In this document: positions 1 through 10,599 of the stretch, piece after piece
How the letters are laid out: the number at the start of each line of letters is the position of its first letter
Numbering within the stretch: position 1 is the first letter of the stretch
Source: Cladocopium goreaui
Taxonomy: Eukaryota > Sar > Dinophyceae > Suessiales > Symbiodiniaceae
Length of the DNA stretch: 64,000 nt
Reading direction: 5' to 3'
Assembly (NCBI GenBank): GCA_947184155.2
Contig: CAMXCT020001029.1
Coordinates: forward strand, 62,001 to 126,000
Notes under the pieces: model-generated
What the model saw: only the letters and a program-made list of their open reading frames with translations
Databases searched by the model: none
What the model was told of the DNA's origin: nothing
Position numbers and translations under genes: made by a program

Positions 1-719
1 TCTGCCACGCAACGCACGCGTGCACAACTTTTTGTAGAACCCACAGCGTCCCCCTCCAGATAAACCCCAAAAAAATCGAAAAACAATTTTTTTTTTAAAT
101 CTAGAGACTTTAAGAAGGAAACGTGGGACAGATTTGGTTCCAAAACCGATCAATTGAATTTGAAGCTGTGCGCTTAGATCGTTTTTGTTGCCCCGTAGTT
201 CTGACGATTGCAGTTCAAAATCTCTGTGCTCAGCTTTTGTCACACTTTGTTTGGCCATTACATGCAATTATTAATTATATAATCTAGAATCTAAATGTAT
301 CCCATTCTACTAGGTTCCTACTCTTTTTGTCCAATGCAGGATAGCAACAAGCAAAGTGCGTCCACCACTTTTACTTTCTCCTTGCGCCCATAGCTATGTG
401 CGCCCTCTATTGGGCTTTAGCGTCGGCCTAGGCACAAGGAGCTGCGGAATGCAGCCACGCGTGTGCAAAACACACGACAACATTAGAATCTGGATTGCGT
501 CCAAAACCAATTCGTCTCGCCGTGGGTCCACGGCTCTCAATGAAAAGACTTCAAAGTCAAAATAAATGTGCAAAATCTGAAAGACACCCTCCCGTAAGAT
601 GGGACTGGAAGAACTAGAATCAATGGGTGGCAGTTTCAAGCCACATGCAAGACAGCCTTCATTATGCCACTCAGAGGTTCGGTTCAGAGCACGGGAGTTT
701 TGTCCAATAGTCACGTTTC

Positions 720-1745
720 ACCCAAATTCAAAGAATCCATGCTCAGAGTTCCTTTCGCCCACAAAACGCAGATTCGATGCGTGATGTCCTAGTTTCTGGA
801 TGATTTTGGCCACGCAGTGCATTTTGTAGTAACACGCGCGTGCGCAATTTTTTGTAGAACCTACTGCGTCCCCCTCCAGATAAGGCCAAAAAGTTTGAAA
901 AAACATGTTTTTTTTTATGTAGAGACTTTGAGAAGGAAAGGACAGATTTGGTTTCAAAACCGATCAATTGAATTTGAAGTTGTGCGACAAATTGCGAGGA
1001 CGAATTCCGCGAAGACAAATTGCGGCCCGAAGACAAATCCCCCCCGAAAGAAGGGGTTTAAATGAACAGGATGGAAGTGTTGAAACGATGGGGAGGAAGT
1101 AATGGACGGAAAAGAAGAGTTGAAGCGAAAGGCGCGCCGTATAGGGAACGGAAGGGAAGAGTTGAAAGGAAGGGGAAGAACTTACGAACGGGATGAAAAA
1201 GAATTGAAACGAAAGGAAGGAAGTAACGAATGGAAGGGAAGAGTTGCAACGAAAGGATTTTGTAGTGAAAAACGGGTCGCCGTGAAAAATCATGATTCTC
1301 TACTAAATGGTTTCTGGAAATTTCACCTCAAAATCTTTGGTTCCCTTTCCGGCCCCAGGTCAAAACATTTGCCGAACACAAGTAAATACAACCTTGGGAT
1401 TTCCATCGGGTTCAAGAATTGGCCTTTTAAGAGGTTTTCTACTACGATGCTCAAAGCTATGGGGCAAAAAAACAATCGAACCGCACAACTTCAAATTCAA
1501 TTAATCGGTTTTGAAACCAAATCGGTCCTTTCCTTCTCAAAGTCTTTACGTAAAAAAATGTTTTTCGAACTTTTTGGCCTTATCTAGAGGGGGACGCAGT
1601 AGGTTCTACAAAAAGCTGTGCGTGCATGTGTCACTACAAAATGCAGTGCATGACAAAAGTCATCCAGAAACTAGGACATCACGCATCGAATTTGTGCTTT
1701 GTGGGTGAAAGGAAGTCCGATCATGGATGCTTTGCACTTGGGTGA
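720..1745. repeat. inner inverted repeat pair (720-985 and 1480-1745)
   Basis: A second inverted pair sits inside the first. It spans the block GATGCGTGATGTCCTAG, the TTTTTGTAGAACC core, the poly-T tract and the block ending in ATTGAATTTGAAGTTGTGCG. Its core is related to that of the outer arms, so four copies of one repeat family lie in the order + + - -. The spacer 990-1480 is not part of the palindrome. Confidence 0.8.
1040..1260. repeat. purine-rich degenerate repeat
   Basis: Almost pure purine on the + strand, with loosely repeating GGAAGGGAAGAGTTGAA / GGAAGTAA units of roughly 40 bp. The frames open across it are low-complexity Lys/Glu/Arg strings without codon structure. It lies in the spacer of the nested inverted repeats. 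Confidence 0.55.
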
Positions 1746-2080
1746 AACTTAACTTTTTGACTCGGACAAAAAGAGCAGGAACCTGGTCGAATGGGATGCA
1801 TTTAAATTTTTTAATTAATAACCGCATGTAATGGCGAAAAAAGGTGTGACAAAAGCACGGCGCAGAGATTTTGAACTGCAATCGTCAGAGCTATGGGGCA
1901 ACAAAAAGGATCTAAGCGGACAATTTCAAATTCAATTGATCGGTTTTGAAACCAAATCTGTCCTTTCCTTCTCAAAGTCTCTACATTAAAAAAAATGTTT
2001 TTCGAACTTTTTGGGGTTTATCTGGAGGGGAACGCTGTGGGTTCTACAAAAAGTTGTGCACGCGTGTGTTGCGTGGCAGA

Positions 2081-2235
2081 GTGGCTGAGTGGCTGCTCCA
2101 GCCACTCTGGCAGAGTGGCAGGGGGGTTGAGTGGCTGCGCCAGCCACTCTGGCAGAGTGGCAGGGTGGCTGAGTGGCTGAGTGGCTGCGTCAGCCACTCT
2201 GGCAGAGCGGCTGACTGGCTGAGTGGCTGCGGCAG
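2081..2235. repeat. palindromic minisatellite (GTGGCTGA / CCACTCTGGCAGAGTGG)
   Basis: Alternating GTGGCTGAGTGGCTG units and the near-palindrome CCACTCTGGCAGAGTGG recur at least three times. The array starts exactly where the right arm of the outer inverted repeat ends. Each unit can form a short hairpin. Confidence 0.8.
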
Positions 2236-2289
2236 AGTCATCAATCAATGAAATGGATAAAAAAATTAAACATTTCAATATCCCAGCCA

Positions 2290-2500
2290 TATACTATTAT
2301 TATTATTCTTATTCTTATTCTTATTATTTATTATTATCATTATTATTATTGTTATTACTATTATTGTTATTACTATTCTTATTCTTATTCTTATTATTCT
2401 TATTATTTATTATTATCATTATTATTATTGTTATTACTATTATTGTTATTACCATTATTATCATTATTATTATCATTATTATTATTATTATATATAATAT
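2290..2500. repeat. TTA/ATT trinucleotide microsatellite
   Basis: About 200 bp of TTA/TTG/TTC trinucleotides in register. It holds no stop in some frames, giving spurious Tyr/Leu/Ile-rich reading frames. It marks the left edge of the AT-rich polymerase/helicase remnant. Confidence 0.9.
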
Positions 2501-2634
2501 ACGTGTATATATATATGATATTGACAGCAACTTGATTTACAAACATAACCTTGTAAACTTCAAAAAAAAAATCAACTGCCAGAGCTACATAACTTCAACG
2601 GATTGATTAAGAACAACCACATACAGTATACACT

Positions 2635-4150
2635 TTGAAACATAACCTGGCATCACTTAAAAAGAAAGAGAGTGGTGTTGAACTCTGCAAGTTCAGGATT
2701 GGAAACAGCTATTACATCAACAACAGGGAAGAACCTCCTAAATACAAACTGATTGATGGTACCGATGATGTGATGAGTTTAAAGGATCAAGAGGAATACA
2801 AAGTAAATTTAAAAGACAATGATTTGGACAAAGCAATTTATGAAATGAAAAGAGCAGGATATGAACCACAGGTTAGGCACACAGCAGGTAGGGCAGTAGA
2901 AACCAAGTTTGATTTAACACGCAACATAGGCAAGAAACAGAAAACGGTAACTTACAGCATTGTAACACAGCACCTTGACCATGATAGAACCAATGATGAT
3001 ATCTTGGTGGAAACAGAGGAAAAATACAACAAAATCAGCACGACAATGTTCAAGTTTCATAAGTAATTTTCAGTGAACATCATAAGTCATACTATAACGA
3101 AGCTGACCTTAAAACATTGGATGAATGCACTACCATTGTTCCTAATGCAGTACCATTGTTCCTAATGGAAGGTTGTTAAAGGCAAAAAAATATGATAGCA
3201 AGGGCTATGAACTTGTCCTTGCCCCTGAAGATATGTGTAGCATCGACACACGGAAAGCCTACTCATACCAAGCAACAAAGATTACACACATTCCAGTGTT
3301 CAAAGAGTTTGATGTATGGAAACAATACACCAGAAAAAATGATTGTACCAAATTCAATAACTACACCTTGTTCATAGTGAGGGCATGTCAGGGCAACGTG
3401 TTTTTCAACAAAAAAATAATATGGTGTATGTGAAGCACCCGAAGGAATTGATTAGGAGAGGGGTGGCAATGAAGATACTATTTTACAAAATGCCTTCATA
3501 CATTCACAGAGTGAAGTATAAGAAAACAGTTGAAGATTTATATAAAACAGTGATCAGTGATGACAAATTTGAGAAGGAAACAATATTGAAAACTATTGCT
3601 AATGTAGCCTTTGGTTTGCTTGAGAAGTCTTACAATAGAAAAACGGTCAGTAGGAGTTTTGATAATCTTAAGGAGGCATTACAGCACCAGAAAAAATATG
3701 ATGGGAGGATTTACGTAATGAACGAAGAAGACTATGAGGAATATTATAGATGGAAAACATTGGAATAAAATTGGACTATCGAAGTTGATGAGAATATTTT
3801 TTTTTTCAAAAAACATGTGAATGGCGGTGCATGTTATACAGATTTTGATTATAAAGTCGAGGATGGCAAAACCTGCTACTGTGAAAATGATTCATTCAAC
3901 CAAAAGAAAAAAAAAAACAAAACCGCCAAATATTATAGTCAGTGTCAGTGACCAAAGGCAGTTGATGAACGGATTTAAGTATATCAAAGAGCTACTGTTA
4001 CAAAATTATAACTTTCATATGTATGATGCATATGAGAAGTTGAAGGAGGCAGACATCAATGTTTACGCTGTAAAGACTGATGCATGTCACATAGCAAAGA
4101 GGGATGTAAAGAAAACTAGAAAGATATTGAATTTTCATAATGACATAGGA
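2635..4150 (+). pseudogene. family B DNA polymerase remnant (virus-like or Maverick-like), frameshifted
   Basis: Three open segments (2635-3066, 3173-3433 continuing at 3385-3768, and 3821 onward) read as one protein interrupted by frameshifts and stops. Segment 2 carries SIDTRKAYSYQ, resembling polymerase motif A (D-x-x-K-A-Y). Segment 3 carries KTIANVAFGLLEKSYN, resembling motif B. The last segment has VYAVKTDACHI at 4061-4093, in the place of motif C. Base composition is far more A-rich than the neighbouring host genes. Several breaks fall at homopolymer A or T runs, for example near 3800 and 3910. The motif order and the helicase that follows suggest a PolB-helicase module of an integrated protist dsDNA virus or Maverick-like element. 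The exact family is not resolved. No capsid or integrase frame is seen. Confidence 0.6.
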
Positions 4151-5056
4151 GGCTGGAGAGTGGAAGATAAGAAAGTGGTTCCTGTTCCCGAAGTTTATGG
4201 ATGGAAAAACAACGAGATTCCAAAAATACCGATTTACAAAAGCGAAAGGATTGAGGTTCAAAATGAATGGGACACAGAAGTAATTTGGAAAACAGCAATA
4301 AGGAAGAAGAGAATCGTGACCAGGGCAAAATTGGCAGGAAGTGGTAAGAGTTTCAATGGACAACATTTCAACGACCTAAGTTGTAATACACTTTTTGTTG
4401 TTCCTCAAAATATGCAAAAGCAAGATGTTCCATGCGATGCAGTCACCCAGAAAACATTCTTCAGCGTTCCTGTGTGCAGGGGGAAAGCAGGCTACCAAAG
4501 TATATGACAGCGGTTATGATGTTTTTTTTGATGAAATCCATATGTCAAGTCCTTATATCTTGAATAAGGTAAGAGCTTTCTGCAATGAAAACCCTCATTT
4601 GATTGTAATAGGTGCGGGTGATGCCAAACAATTTCCAAACATAGAGCCCTTCACCAACAACCAAAATGGAGAGGACTATGTTGACAATTGCGTTGACATA
4701 ATTTTCAAATACAATATTTTTTTTTGCAAATATGCATAAGAGTGGGAGGAAACGATACAGAAGAGGGAGAAAGGAATAGAAACAAATTAAATGAAATCTA
4801 TGATGATTTTTGGGAAAAATTGGAGTGGAAATTGTGGATTGAAAAGAATTTTAGATATACAAAGGATGTAATGACAAGTAAGAATAACATAGCATACACT
4901 AACATAAGGTGCCAAGCAGTAGCAAAAGAGGTAAGGAAGAAATTAAACAAAAAAATAAATATGAACTTGGCGAGATTTTAATATGCAGGGTTTACAAAAA
5001 GGACGAAGAGGGTAAATTGAATGTAAACATAAGGTGGGAGGTTGTAGAAGTGGAGT
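4150..5056 (+). pseudogene. superfamily 1 helicase remnant downstream of the polymerase
   Basis: The frame continues from the polymerase segment. A Walker A motif AGSGKSF lies at 4334-4354. After a frame change there is a Walker B motif DVFFDEIH at 4518-4541, followed by GAGDAKQF, which matches SF1 motif III (GDxxQ). The piece at 4724-4981 has a conserved-looking stretch around NNIAYTN. The protein resumes in another frame after a run of seven A near 4950 and can be read to about 5056. Frameshifts near 4400, 4720 and 4955 make a working product impossible without repair. Polymerase and helicase may once have formed a single polypeptide, because no start or stop pattern separates them. Confidence 0.6.
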
Positions 5057-6081
5057 GAGTTAAAAACTTCACCGTATATCACACAATTTTTTTTGGGTCA
5101 CAAAATTGTGGCTACCAAGATCCAGGGCAGGGAACTCACTGAAGAATGGATTGCCGTGCAGTCCTTGGTCGCATCTGCGCAGAACATTGAAAAATGGAAA
5201 TTGGGACAATTCCACATGTTCGCCCTTTGTTGTGGGCGAGCATCTGGACATTTTGGGAGAAGGACCATGAAGGATACTTTACAAAAAAACAACATATCAG
5301 TCTGCAGTCCGCATGTTTTCGTATGGTTCCCCGGTTTTGGAACGAAAATCAACATGTGACCTCAGAAAACAATAGGTTTTGCACCACCACCTCCTGCTGA
5401 TTGCGTTTCGATTTTCGCCCCCTTTTTCATAGACAAAAAATAACACTTATGACTTATGACAATTTTTGCATATTTCCAAATATTTTGCGGTCTGTTTGCG
5501 GAGGGCCTGGAACAATGTGCGCTTCATTCTTTTGAACCTGACAATTTGACAACATACAAGAGCTCACTTGGGCCCCGATATTTTGTGGTCTTGAAAAGAA
5601 CATGAAACAAACTGCGCAACAACCGTCCTGCTTTGCATAGAATGTTGGCAATTCTGCCCGCACATCCTTGTGCCGGGTGTTTTGTCCAATTTTCATCAAT
5701 TTTCAATTTTATTCGCAAATTAGCGGCGGTGCCTATTTTTCCCAGTTCCCCCCGGGAAAGACACTTGAACGGACAGTGTTCCAGATGTTTGCAACAACTG
5801 TTCATTTGCAGTGACATGATATGTGACCGTGCGGTATGTATGGTATGTGTTTCGGCCTAAGAGGCGTATTTTGGAGAGAATGGTCATGCAACATGTCAAA
5901 ACACCAACCAAATTTGCTGACTGACACAATGACCAAAACACATTCAAGTGTCACATGCTTGCATACGCTCAGAAGGTTTCGTTGTTGAACATCAAATTTG
6001 TAAAAAAATACTGTTCTTAAGGGTCCAATCCCATGTGTAGGTTCTAGTTTTTTCCTTGGCCGGGCGAATGATCCCTTGGCC
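5057..6081. other. no gene seen; spacer upstream of the calpain gene
   Basis: Short frames on both strands lack codon structure or recognisable motifs. A small inverted repeat (CACAATTTT / AAAATTGTG) lies near 5081-5110. No TATA box is expected in dinoflagellates, and no intact spliced-leader relict was found before 6082. Confidence 0.4.
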
Positions 6082-8721
6082 ATGGACTTCTCAGGTTCCG
6101 GCCCTCTGACGTCCCAGGTGCGGCAGCTGCTGCAAGATGGCCCGATGTTTCAATTCCTGTGCCAGCGCAGCTTCCACAACCATGCCGTGGACGGGGCTGT
6201 GACCCTGCCAGCGGTCGCTCCAATGGTGGAGGGTGTGATGAAATCTTTAGGCCGCCCGGTTTCGCCCGGAGAAGTCTATCGGGTGTGGAATGAACATTGT
6301 GATCCTGACATGCACCACATGTCGTTGGCGCACTTCGAACCTTTTCTGCGTGCTTTGCTGCAGGATTACCTGCAAAACGCAGATGTGCAAGCCGAGGACC
6401 ATCGCCGCCTCGCAGTGACCCGACCGCTGCTGGAGAGCACTGGGTACCCGGAGATGGCCACGCTACGCAATGAGGAGCCGCAAAGCATTCGGGACCAGGA
6501 AGTGGTGCCCAGTCCCAATGCGCCACAATCTCCACCGCCGGCACCAGCGCCTGCCATGGAGGAAACACCCAGCCAGGAGCCAACACAACAGGCGAAGCAG
6601 CCGCAACAGCCGCAACAGCCGCTGCAAGGCGAACAAACCCAACCAACCCAACCAACCCAACCAACCCAACCAACCCAACCAACCCAACCAACCCAACCAA
6701 CCCAACCAACCCAACAAACCCAACAAACACAACATCCCACTCCTCAGAGGGGTCGGAAAACCACACCCCCGCCGAAAGCTAAAGCAGATCCAAAACCTTT
6801 GAAAGATGCAGCAATTGCAAAAGCAAAACGGCCAACGACACCACAAAATAGCAGCAGATCAAGCAGCAAACCGCCAGCTCCACCCATTCAAATGCAAAGC
6901 AAACCACCTTCTTTCCTCAAAGATGCGTTGGATGAAGCCCATGGTCACTTAGTGCCCGAGACCAAGGAACTGCTCCCACAAGAGGAGCTCTCAAATGAAG
7001 AGCTGGATCACCAGCAGCCAGAAAGCCCTGGTGTTTTTGCCTCCGCTAGCGAAGCCTTGAGTCGGTTGGAAAGCATTTGCCAGGAACTGGGGGAGACTTT
7101 TTTTCTGGACCCAGATTTCGGTCCCACATCCGCGGACCCCACTGGAAAGAAGTCCTTACTTTCAGATGGAAGCCTTCCTGCAGAGGCGTTTCAAAAATTT
7201 CCGGGCCATGAGCAGGTGGCTTGGCACAGGCCATGTGAAGCATGGTCCAACAAACATCACTTTTGTGGTGAGTTTGCGGATGTTCGAACTGGAGTCTTTG
7301 GCAACGCTTGGTTTGTGGGGGCTTTGTGCTCGCTGTCCATGAGTGAGGACGAACTTTTCGGGCGCCCATCCGGATATGAAGAGCCTCTGGGGGTTTATCC
7401 AAGAGTGTTTTGGGACTCAGAATTCCGACGGAGAGGCTTGTACTGCTTCAAGTTCTCCAAGCAGGGCCAATGGAAATATGTCGTAGTTGATGACCGTTTG
7501 CCCTTCCATCGCAAAACTTCCCAGCCGCTGTTCTCCCACGCTGTTGGAATCGATTCCACACCACACGTTTGGATTGCCCTGATCGAGAAGGCCTACGCCA
7601 AACTTCATGGCGCCTACTTTTCCCTGTGGCTGGGTTTCGTGGATGATGCGCTGGAAGACTTGACTGGATGGCCTGCAGAAAAGCTCCAGATCTCCAAGTT
7701 TGGCACAGCAGAGGGGAAGAAGGATCCAGCAGCCTTGTGGTCCACCCTTTCGGACCTCACAGGGAAGTCGATGAAGTTGATGATTTGTTTGCGGGCTGAT
7801 GCAGGTGGATCAGATGGCGACTTGGTGCATATCGACCCTCGGAGCATCCGCTTGGATGCACGCCCTGAGGCAGACTCCTTCTGCACCGGGATCTTCCGCA
7901 ACTGGGCCTATCCCATTGTCAGCCTGCGCCAGGCTCCGGGCACGGAGGCCTTGCAGTTCGTGCGGCTCAGATCCTTCACGGGAACTTGGCATGGCCCTTG
8001 GGGGGATCAGGACCTGAACTGGAGCCAAGTGTCTCCAGAGTTGGTGGAACAACTGCACAGCCCGCCACCACATGGAGCTAGCCTCGTGTTCGCATGCCAA
8101 CTGGGACAACAGGAGGATGGAGTTCACCCATCTATGTTGCGACCCATCATGCCATTTCAAAGCAGGCCGGAAGACTTGGCAATGGCCCATGATGGAACTT
8201 TCTTCATGCGGTTCGAGGATTGGATGCAGGTTTACAGCCATGTTCTTCTTCGGCATCAGCTGAATGGATGGAGCCGCATGCGGCTTGAGGGCTCCTGGAT
8301 GTCCCACACTTGTGGTGGGACTCCCATCCCAGTGATGCAACCAGTGCTTGCAACCTTGGACAGCTGGGCCAGGAACCCTCAGTGTCTTCTAAGTTTGGAG
8401 GCAGATTTCGATGTGGAGCTTTGTGTCACGCTTCATCAGTTCGATGCGCGATTGAACAGTGCCTCGCCTTTTCCATTTGAAGATCAGTTGCGGCAGATCT
8501 TCCTCTGCATCATGCACATGGACGGCTCTGAGCGGCTGACGGTCTTCGACAAGAAGCGGATTGTGCGACACAACGGGGCCAGTGCAGCCACCCCTTTGAG
8601 TCAAAGACGGTCAGTGCTACTGCAAACCCAGCTGAAGAGCCCGGGACGCTACGCCATTGTACCCTCCATTTGGGAGCCTGAGTTGCCAAAGGGCTCTCAA
8701 GCTGCTTGGATGGCAGGATGA
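6082..8721 (+). CDS. calpain-family protein, predicted catalytically inactive
   Basis: An uninterrupted frame of 879 codons from ATG 6082; a TTG two codons upstream is not needed. Residues 1-115 are helical and EF-hand-like in look but have no clear calcium loop. Residues about 150-300 are Pro/Gln/Thr-rich and hold a QPT repeat. Residues about 365-690 match the calpain protease core: a WSNKHHFCGEF segment, then GNAWF, a VVVDDRLPF strand, FSHAVG and IALIEKAYAKLHG. Residues about 700-870 fit a calpain C2-like (domain III) fold, with GSWMS, CGGTP and NPQCLLSLE. The usual Cys of GDCWF is Ala (residue 409), the His of the HAY motif is Trp (NWAYP, about 608), and the Asn of RNPWG is not present in RSFTG (about 630). 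It may act as a scaffold or regulator. No introns are visible, which could mean retroposition. Confidence 0.85.
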   Translation: MDFSGSGPLTSQVRQLLQDGPMFQFLCQRSFHNHAVDGAVTLPAVAPMVEGVMKSLGRPVSPGEVYRVWNEHCDPDMHHMSLAHFEPFLRALLQDYLQNADVQAEDHRRLAVTRPLLESTGYPEMATLRNEEPQSIRDQEVVPSPNAPQSPPPAPAPAMEETPSQEPTQQAKQPQQPQQPLQGEQTQPTQPTQPTQPTQPTQPTQPTQPTQQTQQTQHPTPQRGRKTTPPPKAKADPKPLKDAAIAKAKRPTTPQNSSRSSSKPPAPPIQMQSKPPSFLKDALDEAHGHLVPETKELLPQEELSNEELDHQQPESPGVFASASEALSRLESICQELGETFFLDPDFGPTSADPTGKKSLLSDGSLPAEAFQKFPGHEQVAWHRPCEAWSNKHHFCGEFADVRTGVFGNAWFVGALCSLSMSEDELFGRPSGYEEPLGVYPRVFWDSEFRRRGLYCFKFSKQGQWKYVVVDDRLPFHRKTSQPLFSHAVGIDSTPHVWIALIEKAYAKLHGAYFSLWLGFVDDALEDLTGWPAEKLQISKFGTAEGKKDPAALWSTLSDLTGKSMKLMICLRADAGGSDGDLVHIDPRSIRLDARPEADSFCTGIFRNWAYPIVSLRQAPGTEALQFVRLRSFTGTWHGPWGDQDLNWSQVSPELVEQLHSPPPHGASLVFACQLGQQEDGVHPSMLRPIMPFQSRPEDLAMAHDGTFFMRFEDWMQVYSHVLLRHQLNGWSRMRLEGSWMSHTCGGTPIPVMQPVLATLDSWARNPQCLLSLEADFDVELCVTLHQFDARLNSASPFPFEDQLRQIFLCIMHMDGSERLTVFDKKRIVRHNGASAATPLSQRRSVLLQTQLKSPGRYAIVPSIWEPELPKGSQAAWMAG
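6639..6727 (+). repeat. in-frame CCAACCCAA minisatellite coding (QPT)n
   Basis: About nine copies of a 9-bp unit lie in the calpain reading frame and encode Gln-Pro-Thr repeats. The length is a multiple of three, so copy-number changes would keep the frame. Its antisense gives a long Gly/Val/Trp open frame that is only a shadow. Confidence 0.9.
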
Positions 8722-9765
8722 TGCTGTTGTTTTGGGTGCACCCCCCTTGTGGGTGCCCTACGGTTCATGAAGAGATAAGCGACGGGTGGTTTATTTTGGG
8801 ATGGTTGCTCAACCACTGGATTTTTACATGGATTGCCGTAGGGAGTGTCATTGCGTTGAAATCAGTGTTCTGGTTTCTCAATGAGATTCTTGCTGATCGC
8901 ACCTTGAAGACATTGATGCTATCCAATACCTGGGCACCATGGGTAGGTTCATCACGCTGCCGCTCACTTTTGGTACGGTATAGTATGTTATTAGGCGGGG
9001 ATATCATGTCATATGCACAGCCAGTCAACCCACCAAAAGAATCCCAAAGATAGGGCAGTTTGGTGTTCCAAACCCTTACAGCTGGAGTACAGTTTGGTGT
9101 TCGCAACTTGTCGCGAATTGTAAGCTTAGTCCCTGATCTCCACTCAATTTTTGTTGGATTACCTGCTTGCTTGAAGGTGTTTCATGATCGCATGGACCAT
9201 AATGACATCCTTTGAAAATTCTCCGTGCATCACGGCATTCCTTTTTTGGAACTGAGGTTCCCTTTGTCTTGACGTTGCACCTGAATTGTGACGCCGAGAA
9301 GTTCTTTGTTGAAGCATCGGAGGCAGAAGGATGGGGTGCCAATGCAAAAAGAAGGGACATGTCTTTTGCGGCTTTGTTGAGTTGAGATTACTGGCATGAT
9401 AATATTTGTGACCAATGGTTTGGCGGGATGACTAGATTTTTCTAATATCCATTAGGAGTCGTTATATATAACTAACTGATTTTTGAGATGTGGCGATGTC
9501 ACCTTGGAAAGCTGAATTGGACATCTTGAACGACAATTTTCCAAACCGGGTCTTGCTGATTCCACTTTGGATTTCAGTAAAGTCACTGACAGATGGTCGC
9601 GTGTGACACATATACATGCTACATACACAGGTCACTGACCTCCTAAAATCGCTTGCTTTCAGCCAGGAAAAATCCAACGTCTGAATTTCCAGGTTTCTTC
9701 CTGAGGCCTCCCTGGATTTTTTGGATCTTGGCTCAGTTTCCACGGAGCCAAAGGGGTCCGTGGCC
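8722..9765. other. no gene seen; 3' flank of calpain and spacer
   Basis: Directly after the stop is a hairpin-capable GGGTGCACC / GGGTGCCC pair (8735-8760). The rest has only short frames without codon bias on either strand. Nothing assignable. Confidence 0.4.
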
Positions 9766-9862
9766 ATGTCGGATGCCGATGTCTCACCAGACGCAGGGGT
9801 CTCCCAGGAGGTTCCGCCCAAAGCCAGCGATTACGCCCAGGGCTATGCAGCTCGGACCTTCA
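9766..9862 (+). CDS. possible first exon (MSDADVSPDAGVSQ...), perhaps of DLEC1
   Basis: ATG 9766 opens a short acidic, Ala/Pro-rich frame with host-like codon use, running to about 9862, where it meets CAG|GA. The first clear DLEC1-like exon at 14154 enters with an acceptor and no start codon, so at least one upstream exon is needed. This is the best candidate, and the animal protein also has about 100 poorly conserved residues before that point. The 4.3-kb gap would hold all of the tandem-repeat arrays. No direct evidence joins the two. Confidence 0.35.
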
Positions 9863-10003
9863 GGAACTGACCAAGCCAACATGGCAATGTTTATAAGTTT
9901 ATATAATATGACAATGATGAACATGTGCCAATTTTTGGGGAATAAAACATCCTCCTTGAAGTTACGAGTACCAAATGAAGGGCCTAGTGACCTCCTTTTT
10001 AGG

Positions 10004-10575
10004 AGGCATTTCGTACACTTTTGAAGGCATTTTGTACATATTTTAGCTCGTTTTTTTGTCCATAGACATTTTGTACAGGGTATTTTGGCTTCAAGCACCT
10101 CATTTGGAACACCCTACAAAGACCCATTTTGTACACAAATTAACGTCGAAATACGTCGAATCAACAATCCCCATTTTGTACAGAGATTGCATCTGGGGGT
10201 TTGGGCAAACCACTTTGTACACATCCAAATCATTCCAAATCGACATGGTGAGCCTCATTTCGTACAGGAACCATATTTTTTTCAGCACCCTGTAGGTGTA
10301 CAAAATGGCACTCCCAGTTTTGTGGACTTTGTGACGGCAACTTTCCAACAGGGGTCCCCTACCATTACATGTGTTCCCAATAAGTTTATATTCATAGCAT
10401 TTACGTGTTTGTGGCCCTCAGATAGCACATGGACTGTACATGACTGTACAAAATCGTACTTTAGGTGGTTGACATGGTGACCTTGGTCTCTCCAAAATGT
10501 ACAAGGGGTGTGTACAGAATCAGGGCATTTGTTGGAGTTGAAATGGTATTGGTGCCATGTCATTATGTACAGAAA
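10004..10575. repeat. dispersed CATTTTGTACA motif cluster
   Basis: The 11-mer CATTTTGTACA or a one-base variant occurs about a dozen times in 570 bp, on both strands, at irregular spacing. Examples are near 10028, 10068, 10123, 10172, 10256, 10296 (reverse), 10440 and 10560. The DNA between copies is not repeated, so this is not a simple tandem array. Confidence 0.65.
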
Positions 10576-10599
10576 TCATCCAAAAAGTTGTTCATGTGA

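Larger units (their letters stand above)
1..2080. repeat. outer inverted repeat pair (1-337 and 1760-2080)
   Basis: Bases 1-337 return as the reverse complement at about 1760-2080, with position 1 pairing with 2080. Shared landmarks are the block TTTTTGTAGAACCCA, the block CCCCTCCAGATAAA, a poly-T/poly-A tract, the block CCGATCAATTGAATTTGAAG and a distal part ending in CTTTTTGTCC. Divergence is moderate, with small indels. The window begins at the outer end of the left arm and the right arm ends against a minisatellite, so the unit may extend leftward. No transposase frame is visible between the arms. It could be a fold-back or MITE-like element, or two oppositely oriented copies of one dispersed repeat. 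Confidence 0.8.

Noticed and set aside
2223-2606. Open frames through the TTA/ATT microsatellite
   Set aside because: Simple-sequence translation (Tyr/Leu/Ile runs) with no codon structure outside the repeat.
6044-6846. Three long antisense frames (up to 240 codons) opposite the calpain gene
   Set aside because: They arise from the CCAACCCAA repeat and GC-rich codons read backwards; the sense frame has the domain evidence.
10028-10095. Spliced-leader relict (CATTTTGTACA / TATTTTGGCTTCAAG)
   Set aside because: Only partial likeness to the leader, with an inserted base; repeated GTACA motifs explain it better.
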